Shown: positions 36,261 to 45,821, numbered from the stretch's first letter. The stretch is DNA of 64,000 bases from Trichomonas vaginalis G3 (GCF_026262505.1 NC_067206.1:29341896-29405895); one strand, 5' to 3'. A program made the numbers and translations. Notes: generated by a model not told the origin, from the letters alone.

Positions 36261-38513
36261 ATGGGAAAATCATCTATATTTAATCAAAAAAGAGCAAACT
36301 TTACAGACGAAAATAAAATATTTATCAGGGAACAATCTGATAAATACCAAAAATCAACATCGAGAGATGAAAAAACGAATATAATCAAACAAGTTCTTCA
36401 ATATTTTAATATTAAATACGCCGAAAATGAATCTAAAGCTGTCAGAAGATATTTTAGTTATATTGCAGTTAAAAATATTCCCGCAGTTACTGGAAAATAT
36501 CCTGATACAATTGTTCGCAAAGATATGCTTTATTCGCATGATCATACAAATATTATTAATTCAAATAATATTGAACGTTACTACCGTTGCATCGATCATT
36601 CTTGTCAAGCACGTTATTTAGTTAAAATTGAGAACAGTTCAGTTTCCGAAGATTTACAAAAGGAACATATACCCGAATGCAGACAATTTAAAAAGTTACA
36701 AAATGAAAAAAATGATCTTCATAAATCAATGACTCTGACAGAAATATACAATAAGGCAATGGCAAAATTTTCTGAAGACAACGGCACTTTTCAGCAGATT
36801 AAAAAATTTATGACAGAACTTGCTGTTGGTACTGATGAAAACCCATTAATTAAAGATTCATTGGTCAGGGAAGTTTATAATAAGTCCAGAAAATTTTCTG
36901 TTGGAGAAAAAATTACAGACGATGAAATTGCTAATTTTTGTTTAATAAATGGCGAGCAGTTTTTCATTGGCCATGATTTTCAAGCAAATTGTGAGACGAT
37001 GTTTTTTGGTTTTGAGAAGGCAATTCAATTTGCAAAAGAAGCCACAGATTTATTTTGCGATGGAACTTTTAAAATTACACCAAAACATTTTCAAAAAGGA
37101 CAGATGCTAACAATTATGATTTGTGAACCTTCAACAAATCAATATCTACCACTTTTATTTATATTCATGAAAAACCGCACATTTGAATCTTATAAGAAGG
37201 CATTTGAATATATTTTTACTGTCAAGGGTATTCAATTTTCAAAGCTAATTCAAATTCATTGTGATTTTGAAAAGGGAATGATAGAGGCACTTCAACAAAT
37301 TTTCCCTAAAGTCCGTATAATTGGATGCCTATTTCATTTCAAACAAGCTTTACACAGGAAACTTGTAGCACTTTATACAAAAAATTTCAATACTTTACAA
37401 AATTCTTTATTTAAGCTATATTCTATTACTCCATTCATGTCTCATGAAGAATTTGTACTTACAATGCATATAATTAATCAAAATAAAGTTGATTCGATCA
37501 AAGATTATATTGATTATTTCAACAAAGTTTGGTTGCCGCACTACAATTTAATATCTCAATATAATAATGCAACTGCAATATTCACTAATGATTGCCTCGA
37601 GAGTATGCATTCAGAATTTTCTTCGTTAAAACATCCAAACATTTATGAAGCTATTAAGAAGATATCTCAAATCCAATTAGATAAATATAACGCCATCAAA
37701 AATAACCAGAAGATCGAGCGCCATATAAAAACCGTTATCACTGATAGCTACAAAAATTATATTCTTGACTGCTTTCAAAAAGAACTTGAGAAAACAATTT
37801 TTTCTATCAAACAATACAACGTAAGTGATCTTTCTTTGGCTCAGAACGAGATTTCTCCATATGGTTCCATAGAATCGAGTTCATTGTTCGAAAATATTCC
37901 AGTTCATGATGCAGATATACTCAAATCGATCGATCTAACAGATAAAGATACAATGATCACTAAGTTTATTAATGAAAAAAGAGAAAAAATTATGGCATTA
38001 TTTAATGAAACATTAAATCATCCAGATTTTAATTCATCCACTCCAATTCAAACTAATTTTGAGCAAGCCGATACAAATCAAGGTTCAGATGCTCCAATTC
38101 GCTCCGAAAATTCAAATATTGCAGACTCTACAGATTTAGAACCAGAAAATCAAAACCATCCTTCTACAAATCAAATGTCTAGTAATCTAGAACATAAGCT
38201 GGACCTTCTTGATCATATTGAAAAACAATTATCGAAAATGCGCTCGTTATTGGGAATTCTTCCTACTACAAATGCTATTGTTGGGCCGTCAAAACAAGTT
38301 TCAGTTAATAGCAAGCAAAATTCTGAAAAAAATAAGAAAAAATCTTCCATAACAACAAAATCAAACAATAAAAAACAAAATTCATCCGACAATCCTCCTA
38401 AACGTAAAGCTCCTATTTCGGAAAGGATTCTCAGCGATAATAACTTATATTTTCAAGTTCATCGAAAGAGATCGAAAAGCAAACGTTCCACATCTACAGA
38501 GAAAAAGAATTGA
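36261..38513 (+). CDS. MULE transposase, 750 aa
   Basis: Residues about 105-150 look like a FLYWCH-type zinc finger (YYRCIDHSCQARYL ... HIPEC). The catalytic core has LFCDGTFKIT (first Asp, about residue 270), IHCDFEKGM (second Asp) and the typical IGCLFHFKQALHRK segment, then NDCLESMHSEF with a candidate catalytic Glu. The C-terminal 150 residues are Ser/Lys/Asn-rich with basic clusters (KRSKSKRST) that could direct nuclear import. The frame is complete, and start choice is supported by an Inr-like box immediately upstream. Confidence 0.9.
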   Translation: MGKSSIFNQKRANFTDENKIFIREQSDKYQKSTSRDEKTNIIKQVLQYFNIKYAENESKAVRRYFSYIAVKNIPAVTGKYPDTIVRKDMLYSHDHTNIINSNNIERYYRCIDHSCQARYLVKIENSSVSEDLQKEHIPECRQFKKLQNEKNDLHKSMTLTEIYNKAMAKFSEDNGTFQQIKKFMTELAVGTDENPLIKDSLVREVYNKSRKFSVGEKITDDEIANFCLINGEQFFIGHDFQANCETMFFGFEKAIQFAKEATDLFCDGTFKITPKHFQKGQMLTIMICEPSTNQYLPLLFIFMKNRTFESYKKAFEYIFTVKGIQFSKLIQIHCDFEKGMIEALQQIFPKVRIIGCLFHFKQALHRKLVALYTKNFNTLQNSLFKLYSITPFMSHEEFVLTMHIINQNKVDSIKDYIDYFNKVWLPHYNLISQYNNATAIFTNDCLESMHSEFSSLKHPNIYEAIKKISQIQLDKYNAIKNNQKIERHIKTVITDSYKNYILDCFQKELEKTIFSIKQYNVSDLSLAQNEISPYGSIESSSLFENIPVHDADILKSIDLTDKDTMITKFINEKREKIMALFNETLNHPDFNSSTPIQTNFEQADTNQGSDAPIRSENSNIADSTDLEPENQNHPSTNQMSSNLEHKLDLLDHIEKQLSKMRSLLGILPTTNAIVGPSKQVSVNSKQNSEKNKKKSSITTKSNNKKQNSSDNPPKRKAPISERILSDNNLYFQVHRKRSKSKRSTSTEKKN

Positions 38514-39374
38514 TATATGAAGTCTAATTCCTTTTATAACTACTATATTTTTATTCTTATGACTAAAAAATAATATATATTATTTAACAATTTTCATTTT
38601 TTCTTTTAACAATTTCGTTTTATTTCCATTTATTGTTAAATGATTTTTAGCATACACCTTTCTTTGTTCATCTTCTAAATACAATTTATTTTTTCTTAGA
38701 TATAATTCTATTCATTCAATTCGATCGTCATTTTTCAGTACATGATCGTAATTTTCAATTATTGATCGCGATTTTACTTCAGAATTTGTTCGCAATATTG
38801 CTTATCAAAATTATATCTCTATTCTCTCATTTCTGTTTAGTCAATATCATTACACTCCTATTGTCTAAAAACATGCTATTAATTTTCTTAAAATTAAAAA
38901 AAAATATCAACTTTTAAAAACAGAAACTTAACATCCTTAGGTCAATGGATTTTGATGTGAGATACATTTAATCTGTTTTTCTTTTTTTATTTTAAATAAT
39001 TGAATATTTATAGTTGTTATGGGTCTTACATCATGTAAAACGAATTTTCTTAAAGTAAATTTACTTTTTCTTCAATCTTTCTTACATATTTATTAAAAAA
39101 ATTATCCAAAAAAAGATGTTTTAGAATGAAAAAAAAATAGAAAAATCTTCATTTATAGTCTTTCTTGAATGTATACGTTTTGATTTTTTTCTTTTTTAAA
39201 AAATTCAATTTCTAGAAAAATCGAGAAAAAATCATTTTCTTCTATTTTTTAGGACGCCATACCCATTGAAATCTCCTCTCAGGACGCCATAAACTATTCA
39301 ATTATGGTGTAAACTTCTCAAAAATTGAATAGTTTACATCAGGACGCCTTAGGACGCCAACCCTTTACGCGCCC
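38514..39374. repeat. MULE right non-coding region and terminal repeat
   Basis: No gene is seen in 38514-39240, which is AT-rich. The end region has four AGGACGCC motifs (about 39250, 39281, 39341 and 39350), mirroring the left end, with inverted TTCAATTATGGTGTAAACTTC/TTGAATAGTTTACATC sequences between them. The outermost bases, to 39374, are less well matched. Confidence 0.75.
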
Positions 39375-39405
39375 AAGCATATAATTTATTTTAATGATCG
39401 TGATG

Positions 39406-40768
39406 CATTTCTCATGCGTATTTTGAGTAAAAGTATTGTTTATTGAATTGCAGCAAGATAATGTTCTATTCAATCATATATAAAATTTAGAACAGCGAGA
39501 AAGGGACAGACTAGCCCATTGTCACTTTTTAATTTCGCAAATGAACGCTTATGGAGTGGAGTTTTTGGGTAAATCTGATTTGCTTATAAATGAAATAAAA
39601 TCAAAAGAAACCATATTGGCATTATATTATGCAAAAATAAATGATCTTACTTAGTACTTTTAAAGTTAATTTCAGAAAAAATTTGACACAATGGTATCCG
39701 GCATATACAAGTGGTGTACAACCAAAATATAAGTTGGTTTAAACATATATTGCTATATCTCATGATCTTACTTAGTACTTTTAAAGTTAATTTCAGAAAA
39801 AATTTGACACAATGGTATCCGGCATATACAAGTGGTGTACAACCAAAATATAAGTTGGTTTAAACATATATTGCTATATCTCATGATCTTACTTAGTACT
39901 TTTAAAGTTAATTTCAGAAAAAATTTGACACAATGGTATCCGGCATATACAAGTGGTGTACAACCAAAATATAAGTTGGTTTAAACATATATTGCTATAT
40001 CTCATGATCTTACTTAGTACTTTTAAAGTTAATTTCAGAAAAAATTTGACACAATGGTATCCGGCATATACAAGTGGTGTACAACCAAAATATAAGTTGG
40101 TTTAAACATATATTGCTATATCTCATGATCTTACTTAGTACTTTTAAAGTTAATTTCAGAAAAAATTTGACACAATGGTATCCGGCACATACAAGTGGTG
40201 TACAACCAAAATATAAGTTGGTTTAAACATATATTGCTATTATCTCATGATCTTACTTTGCAAATTAAAGGTCTGGATTCAGAGAGAAGTGTTAAAGTTA
40301 TCAAAAAAGTCACAAGAGATTTCGAAGAAATGACACAATTTAAAAAAAGTCGAATGCAGCAGTATGCTTGAAGCTGTTCAGAAAGGTCTGAAAAATGATA
40401 CACTTGATCCCAACATTGTTTACTCAACATTAAAAATATTATTGCAAAGAAAACATTTGATTTAATAAACATTTAATTTATTATAATTAATTTTTTATTA
40501 CAGTATAGTAAAAAATGCTATAAATAAATTATTATATTTTATTAAAATGTGACTTTTAATAGTAAGTGAATAAAATAAATCAGGAATTGGGAACGAAATA
40601 AGGTTAATTAAAAATAATGAAAATTACAAGTTTAAGGTTAATGAAAAAGTGACAATGGGCGAGTTTGTCCCCCACTCCATTTCTCATGCGTATTTTGAGT
40701 AAAAGTATTGTTTATTGAATTGCAGCAAGATAATGTTCTATTTAATCATATATAAAATTTAGAACAGC
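39406..40768. mobile_element. 1.18-kb inverted-repeat element between 91-bp direct repeats
   Basis: The element (39497-40677) has inverted ends: GAGAAAGGGACAGACTAGCC on the left and, inverted, GAGTGGGGGACAAACTCGCC on the right, followed by CCATTGTCACTTTTT on both. Immediately outside both ends is the same 91-bp sequence (39406-39496 and 40678-40768) with one difference. Inside are a 121-bp tandem array and about 200 bp of decayed coding-like sequence (MLEAVQKGLKNDTLDPN near 40365). It is non-autonomous. No superfamily is assigned. Confidence 0.75.
39643..40258. repeat. 121-bp tandem array, five copies plus a fragment
   Basis: Units start GATCTTACTTAGTAC at 39643, 39764, 39885, 40006 and 40127, with a partial one at 40248. 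Copies are almost identical, so the array expanded recently. It lies inside the small inverted-repeat element. Confidence 0.95.
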
Positions 40769-40902
40769 AACAGTTTCAGATAATTAATTTTTGAACATAA
40801 AAAATGGTTGTTTAAAAATGATTATGATTATGAAACATAATTTGGAGGAAAAAAATTTTAAAATTTGTAAACTTGATCAATTATTTATAACAGTTCGTGT
40901 CT

Positions 40903-41331
40903 TTAAAATTTTTTGTATGTCATCTTTAAGTTAACTTGGTATTTAAGAGATCCAGCAACATAGCATCCCTTATTTTCAGTAGTCTCGATAATCTTTTTCA
41001 TTCTATCTGGTTCAATTTCAGCATCAGTATTGATAGTAACATTGATCGTTTCGACTCTGGTTTGTGGTACTTTTGTGTATTCGTATTCAAGGTCTAAATC
41101 AAGCTTTGAATATTTGTACTTCTTGAAATCAAATATTGATTTAACTGTAGCACCAGCACAAGCGCCTAATGCCATTACAAGTGCCTCTGGAGGATCTGGA
41201 TATTTTCCATTATCTCCTGTTGAAAAGATCATTGATTTTCCCTCTTCATTCTTGGATATCCAATCAAATCCATCTACAAGTTTTGTAGTAATCTTTGCAA
41301 AAGAGCGAGATGGAGTCGCTATCAAACTCAT
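40903..41331 (-). CDS. OsmC/Ohr-type peroxiredoxin-like protein, probably hydrogenosomal, 142 aa
   Basis: The protein has the OsmC layout. One catalytic Cys lies in ALGACAGATVKS (about residue 58) and the other in NKGCYVAGSL (about residue 125), with conserved beta strands between. The family reduces organic hydroperoxides. The N-terminus MSLIATPSRSFAK fits the trichomonad hydrogenosomal presequence pattern MSL...R-x-F, so import into hydrogenosomes is likely. The stop codon sits in a TTTTAAAG context like the UAAA signal described for trichomonad 3' ends. The gene looks intact. Confidence 0.88.
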   Translation of the reverse strand: MSLIATPSRSFAKITTKLVDGFDWISKNEEGKSMIFSTGDNGKYPDPPEALVMALGACAGATVKSIFDFKKYKYSKLDLDLEYEYTKVPQTRVETINVTINTDAEIEPDRMKKIIETTENKGCYVAGSLKYQVNLKMTYKKF

Positions 41332-41649
41332 TTTTGTCAGAAATAATTATCGGAATTGAAAGTATAAAACATGAAACTGCAAATTAATGAATGGTCAATG
41401 CATTGGTAACATTGAGTGTGAATAGGATCATAATATTCCAGTGATTTGACGAAATTACTCATACTTTGAGTTCACAAATGTGGGAATTAAGATTCGAAGA
41501 TAGATACGAAATATAACCAAAATAGAGATTCAGAGTTCAACTAAAATATTCACCAACGATGATTCGTTGATAAAAATTCCCAAATTTAATTTCCTTTACT
41601 GATAATAACAAACAATTGCAAAAAAAGAATAAAACTAATAAATATCCAT
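41332..41649. other. Host spacer between OsmC and the kinase fragment
   Basis: AT-rich, no gene seen. It probably contains the OsmC promoter (upstream on the minus strand) and the kinase 3' region. Confidence 0.6.
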
Positions 41650-42037
41650 CTACTTATGACACCTGTGTTCAAGTACGTTTAAGCGTGAAGATTTCAAGAG
41701 AGCGAACATTGATTTCCTTTCGCTAATTCTAGGTTTGACTATAAACATATTTGAATTAATTCTATTGATAGCGCTGAGTGGGATCTCTGGGAGCTGCCTT
41801 GGTTTGAAGTACGGCATTTCCAAAATTTCGCTGCAGGTAATTCTATACTTTGGATTTATATCTAAACAGCGTATAATAACATCTCGAAGTAATAGATCTT
41901 CAACTTCAGTTTCATCAAATTTGCCAGACGCTATTTTCTTTTTCAATTCTTCGATATCAAGAGAGAAAAATGGGTATTTCCGTGTTGCTAATAAATATAA
42001 TGTGACTCCAACAGCCCAAACATCTGAAATTATAGTT
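41650..42037 (-). pseudogene. Serine/threonine protein kinase, C-terminal part only (host)
   Basis: The sequence starts within kinase subdomain IX (SDVWAVGVTLYLLATRKYPF) and continues through subdomain XI (CLDINPKYRITCSEILEMPYF) to a short tail. It resembles CAMK-like kinases. The N-lobe and catalytic loop are absent because Maverick-2 begins just upstream of the IISDVW segment. The missing part should lie beyond the right end of Maverick-2, outside the window. Confidence 0.85.
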
Positions 42038-42042
42038 AGTAT

Positions 42043-42091
42043 ACAAGTCTTGGGTATGGTGGCACTGCGTTCCACCTTACCCAATACTTGT
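42043..42091. repeat. Terminal hairpin of Maverick-2
   Basis: A 20-bp arm (42043-42062, starting ACAAGTCTTGGG) pairs with 42072-42091 (ending CCCAATACTTGT) with two mismatches and a 9-nt loop. It occupies the same relative place as the Maverick-1 terminal hairpins but has unrelated sequence. Confidence 0.85.
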
Positions 42092-42258
42092 GAATTTGAC
42101 ACTTTACAAAACCGTTAACGTATATTTTACAACATGAACGCAAAAACTAACTTAACCTTAAATATTTACAAAGCCGCCAACCACTTCACTAACAAACTCA
42201 CTAATGTAAAAAATAAACGTTCTCACTATCGTTCTCACTAACAACTTCACTAATGTTC

Positions 42259-42543
42259 TCATAAATTTTCCTCAATATCTTCATCATCAGTGTTAACCCT
42301 ATTGTAGTCATACTTGAAGCCATAAACTTTCTCTAACTTCTTAACGTACAATTTACATAACTTACCTTCATCATCGTATGGTTTAATGATATAACTATTT
42401 CTATCTTTATAAACAGTCAATGAAAAGTCAACTGGTCTCGGATGTATTTGAAAGAACATGTTATGCTCAGGAAGGAAGAATAAATGTTTAAATGTATGTT
42501 TGTTATATGTTTTGATTTGTATGAGTTGCTTTTGTTCTGTCAT
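42259..42543 (-). CDS. Small Maverick protein, 94 aa
   Basis: The start MTEQKQLIQIKTYNK at 42543 is chosen because the frame upstream is A/T low complexity. The protein has a compact, aromatic-rich core and an acidic end (NTDDEDIEENL). It faces outward at the left end, like the left-end gene of Maverick-1. No family is recognised. Confidence 0.55.
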   Translation of the reverse strand: MTEQKQLIQIKTYNKHTFKHLFFLPEHNMFFQIHPRPVDFSLTVYKDRNSYIIKPYDDEGKLCKLYVKKLEKVYGFKYDYNRVNTDDEDIEENL

Positions 42544-42640
42544 TAATCCAAATAAAATAAAAATAATTTTAAAAAATAAAATAAAAAATAAAATGATATC
42601 ACCCCTCCTCACACGTAGAAAACATAGCACAAAAAATAAA

Positions 42641-42697
42641 TTTAGGTGAAGTGGTGAGATCTAACCCGATTTCTAACCTCATTTCTACCCTGTTGAA
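42641..42697. repeat. Degenerate iteron module near the left end of Maverick-2
   Basis: GGTGAGATCTAACC and following TAACCTC, TTTCTACCCT elements repeat the layout of the array modules, with a mixed half-site (GGTGA on one side, TAACC on the other). Confidence 0.6.
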
Positions 42698-42702
42698 TTC
42701 AT

Positions 42703-42942
42703 TGCTTTATACTCTCTCCTTTCTCCAACTCTTCTAACTTCTTCTTAAGTTCAGCAATGTTGTCCTCATGAAGTTTAATCTTTCTCAAAATTCCTTCTTT
42801 ATCTAATGGTTGCTTTATCTTTCTAAACTGAACTCTACCATCCTTCATAGTATGAATGTAAAAACCTTCTGGAATAGTTCCTTATTTAATGTATTCTACC
42901 AAAAACTTTTGTTTCATTGCTTCAGTGACTTTATTTGTCATT
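42703..42942 (-). pseudogene. Remnant of a small helical protein
   Basis: Coding-like minus-strand sequence begins MTNKVTEAMKQKFLVEY and ends in a coiled-coil-like ENIAELKKKLEELEKG. The middle has FYIHTMKDGRVQFRK. The locus is broken. No family is recognised. Confidence 0.45.
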
Positions 42943-43101
42943 TCAATCAAATAAAAATTTTAATATTAAATAAAAATAACGTTATTTTTTCAGTAAGGAA
43001 ACGCAGGAGTTTTACGATTTATTTGAGGAGTAGGTTCTGGTTTAAATGTTGGAGTCGGTTTAGGAGTTGACTTTTGAACAGGAGTTTGTACTTCCATAGG
43101 T

Positions 43102-43434
43102 TCAGGAGTCATTGAAGGTTTGCTTGTGAAGGCGTTGTTTTCGAGTTTGTTTAACTTCAGCTACTTCAGTATTATTTACAACATTTGCTTTATTTCTTTT
43201 CAACATCATAACTGCTCCTGCTGTAGCTAGCAAACCTAGTGGGAGACCATATTTTATATAAGGACTTGACCAAATGCTATTTTTGACAGGAGCTGGTGGA
43301 ACACCTAACCTTGGTGAGACTGCTCTTTGCCATTGTGCAGCTCGTAAGAAATATTCAATAGGTGCTCCATAATCGTTTGGTAAAGTTTGTTTCATAGATG
43401 GTGAAGGTTCACGAGAGCTTGATGAAGAACTCAT
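43102..43434 (-). CDS. Ser-rich membrane protein, 110 aa
   Basis: The N-terminus is Ser-rich. A single hydrophobic segment (YGLPLGLLATAGAVMML, about residues 63-79) precedes a basic region (KRNKANVV...KQTRKQRLHKQ). Pro-rich coding-like sequence follows to about 42988, so the original gene may have been longer. It is located just downstream of the capsid gene on the same strand; a virion membrane or internal protein is possible. Confidence 0.55.
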   Translation of the reverse strand: MSSSSSSREPSPSMKQTLPNDYGAPIEYFLRAAQWQRAVSPRLGVPPAPVKNSIWSSPYIKYGLPLGLLATAGAVMMLKRNKANVVNNTEVAEVKQTRKQRLHKQTFNDS

Positions 43435-43557
43435 TTATAAGCTTTAAAAATAAACGTTCATCCTTTATTCCTCACTGTCGTCCGTAGCTAAGTTATAGTC
43501 ATCAATCTTATTATTGGATGCCATTAGCACGCACCTGAATGGCAAAGCAACAATCCC

Positions 43558-45036
43558 TCATAAATCCAATAAGTGGCTTTGGTACTTTTCAGTTGCTAGT
43601 TCAATAGGTCCTTTAACAGACAATTTGTATGTTATTGGAGCAGTAGATGTTTGACCTTGCTGGAAGCAAAAGTCCACTTCTGTTGGAAAACCACATAAGA
43701 AATGTGTGTTGTCATAGCTATCCCATTTATGTTCCACACTACCATCATCCACCAATGACCTCATAACATCTTCATTAAATCCTATCATATCATTGTTTGT
43801 ATTGCAAGCGTTCGCAACCATTTCATAAAATACAGGTCCATATGATTTTTCAGGTTCTGCAGGCATATTTCCATAAGCTCCCATGGAAAGCTGAAGATAT
43901 TTAAACTTAGGGTTCTCAAAATTAACATAATAGTTGTCTTTCTTTCTAAATAGTGCCCAAATACTTTTAACATTAATAGGCGTATAAGCTGCTGTAAATG
44001 TTGCACTTGAACTATCTGTATTCTTTGAGAATGAACCGTCCATAGGAATCCAATCCATAACTTTAACAGGAAAACATAAAGCCTCGTTTGTATAATGTTC
44101 TACAAGTTCTGTATAAATGTTAGGGTCTAAAGAGAATGACTTTGGATGAATGAAACATTCATTAAAATCCATCTTTGTTCGAAATAGTTGCTGGGTTACA
44201 GTTGTAATAGTAACTGTTCCACTAGCTTCTACTGCCTTCGTTATCATAGTGAATGGTTCATTCCATGGAACAAATTTATTTGTCGGTGGATTTGAATCTG
44301 AAGCAAATGCAACTTTAAGAGTTGGATTGAAAGCAATGATATCATTTACAGATATAGATGTGCATTGTAAGGCGTCGCTACTGAACTTTACTTTAAGCTG
44401 AATGTTTCCTGCAAAAGCTGGAATAAATCGAATAGCTTCTAATGGAAGGAATCTTCTAACAGGAATTCTTAAACGAAGCTTAAAATCAAATGATTTTCCT
44501 GCTGTAATTGGACCACTAACAATTTGTCCTGTTCTGCATGTTCCCGAATGACTCCATACATCTTCATGTCGAGTCTTTGAGAAAACATCTACTTTCTTTA
44601 TTTGTTCGGTAGTTTGTGAGTTTGAAGTTATATATGCTTCTTCTCTTGCGTTGTCTTGAGAATATACGATACGACCATTTGCAAGGATTTGATATCCAGC
44701 AACTGCATAGAAAGCGTCATCGAAACCAATCCAAAATCCTGGTGGGTTTGTTTTATTGGAACCTGAACCAATTTCTTTATCTACAATAAATTGACCTTCC
44801 ATTTTATACGTAATGAATGTATTGTAAAGGTCCAACATATTTTCACCAGGAGGTGAGAGATTGAATGTTACCCATGTGTTATCTTTAGCAGTTCCAGGTT
44901 GTGATGGAATCTTTGCGTCAGAATATTTTCTATTAGTGTCACCAATTTGAACTGCATTGTCTATGATATCGAAATATGAGCGAATCTGATGAATATGCTC
45001 TGCTGGAGTAAATTCGTTTAACTGTTCGTTCTGCAT
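43558..45036 (-). CDS. Predicted major capsid protein (double jelly-roll type), Maverick-2
   Basis: This 492-residue open frame looks whole. It shares with the Maverick-1 capsid the AREEAY segment, the FDFKLRLRIPVRRFLPLEAI strand/turn block and matching length and beta-rich composition. The ATG is preceded by TTTTTATCCGAAGTAAATAC, a box also seen at other genes. Flanking small genes on both sides suggest a virion gene block. The structural assignment is inferred from this pairing and context. Confidence 0.78.
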   Translation of the reverse strand: MQNEQLNEFTPAEHIHQIRSYFDIIDNAVQIGDTNRKYSDAKIPSQPGTAKDNTWVTFNLSPPGENMLDLYNTFITYKMEGQFIVDKEIGSGSNKTNPPGFWIGFDDAFYAVAGYQILANGRIVYSQDNAREEAYITSNSQTTEQIKKVDVFSKTRHEDVWSHSGTCRTGQIVSGPITAGKSFDFKLRLRIPVRRFLPLEAIRFIPAFAGNIQLKVKFSSDALQCTSISVNDIIAFNPTLKVAFASDSNPPTNKFVPWNEPFTMITKAVEASGTVTITTVTQQLFRTKMDFNECFIHPKSFSLDPNIYTELVEHYTNEALCFPVKVMDWIPMDGSFSKNTDSSSATFTAAYTPINVKSIWALFRKKDNYYVNFENPKFKYLQLSMGAYGNMPAEPEKSYGPVFYEMVANACNTNNDMIGFNEDVMRSLVDDGSVEHKWDSYDNTHFLCGFPTEVDFCFQQGQTSTAPITYKLSVKGPIELATEKYQSHLLDL

Positions 45037-45063
45037 GTATTTACTTCGGATAAAAATATCTAT

Positions 45064-45330
45064 TTACTTCATTATTCTCACTCTTCTTCTTGGCATTCGT
45101 GGTGGAAGTTGTTTCTTGACATTTTCAATGAACTGTACATTCTCTTTTGTCTCAACTTCTTTCACTGGCGGGTCAGGGTTCTTTGACTCGGTTTGTTTTT
45201 CAATGAAATTCACGAACTTTGCAATAAGCTCTTGGTTCGTTATTGAAAGTACATCTGGCTTCTTTTCTTCTGGTTCTATTGACTTTTCAGTTTGAACAGA
45301 AGGTTTTAACATGGACTTCACCCTTGCCAT
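45064..45330 (-). CDS. Small Pro/Glu-rich protein with basic tail, 88 aa
   Basis: A helical middle (QELIAKFVNFIEKQTE) lies between acidic/Pro-rich segments, and the end is PRMPRRRVRIMK. The strongly basic C-terminus might contact DNA. It is part of the capsid-gene strand group and its start overlaps the next gene. No family is recognised. Confidence 0.55.
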   Translation of the reverse strand: MARVKSMLKPSVQTEKSIEPEEKKPDVLSITNQELIAKFVNFIEKQTESKNPDPPVKEVETKENVQFIENVKKQLPPRMPRRRVRIMK

Positions 45331-45491
45331 GCACCATTAATGTTGTCGCTTTCTGCATTCGCTAATGGAACCTTTCTTTTTCTTACGTATATTTTACCAT
45401 CTTTACTCTGACTTACGTAATAGAAAGGATGTTGTATTCCTCTTGCGTCATTTAATATAATAGACTCTCGCTCTGATTTTGACAAGCTCAT
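45318..45491 (-). CDS. Very small basic protein, 57 aa
   Basis: It begins MSLSKSERESIILNDARG and has a short beta-rich core (FYYVSQSKDGKIYVRKRK). Its end overlaps the start of the 45064-45330 gene by 13 bp, a compact arrangement supporting reality. Function is unknown. Confidence 0.5.
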   Translation of the reverse strand: MSLSKSERESIILNDARGIQHPFYYVSQSKDGKIYVRKRKVPLANAESDNINGAWQG

Positions 45492-45536
45492 TTTACATCG
45501 GTTAAAGTTTTAATTTTGTTTTTTATCTGCAGTCAA

Positions 45537-45797
45537 ATGACTCAGACAAGCCCTACGGACAAGACCCAAGGGGTCATAGATGTTGAAGCATTGAAGAAAG
45601 AAATTCGTGAGCAAATTTTATCCGAACTGAAGGAACAAAAACAAGAACAAAAGCCAGAGAGACCAAAGAGAAAACTTAGTGAAAAACAACTTGCTGCATT
45701 AGCTGCTGGAAGACAAAAGAACCCACGTTTGCTGGCGAAGAAAGCTAGAGAAGAAGCTGAAGCAAAAGCTAAAGAAGCTGAAGCAAAGAAAGAGTAA
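45537..45797 (+). CDS. Lys/Glu/Ala-rich helical protein, 86 aa
   Basis: The ATG at 45537 (MTQTSPTDKTQG) is chosen because the few codons before it are low complexity. The protein is almost entirely charged helix (LKKEIREQILSELKEQKQEQ and EEAEAKAKEAEAKKE), like a histone-like or coiled-coil DNA-associated peptide. No family is recognised. Confidence 0.5.
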   Translation: MTQTSPTDKTQGVIDVEALKKEIREQILSELKEQKQEQKPERPKRKLSEKQLAALAAGRQKNPRLLAKKAREEAEAKAKEAEAKKE

Positions 45798-45821
45798 ATG
45801 GTTTATTTTTATCCGAATTAA

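Larger units (their letters stand above)
34043..39374. mobile_element. Mutator-like (MULE) DNA transposon, about 5.3 kb
   Basis: Inverted ends share TTGGCGTCCTAAGGCGTCCT. The flanking 8-bp direct repeat AAGCATAT (34035-34042 and 39375-39382), with one further near-match base, fits the 8-10 bp target size of MULEs. The element has an intact transposase (36261-38513) and a second divergent open gene (34820-35926). MULEs are known in T. vaginalis. Everything needed for autonomy appears present in sequence. Confidence 0.88.

Noticed and set aside
43465-43524. 19-codon minus-strand frame MASNNKIDDYNLATDDSEE
   Set aside because: Too short to judge; it may be a peptide or the start of a lost gene, but nothing supports either.
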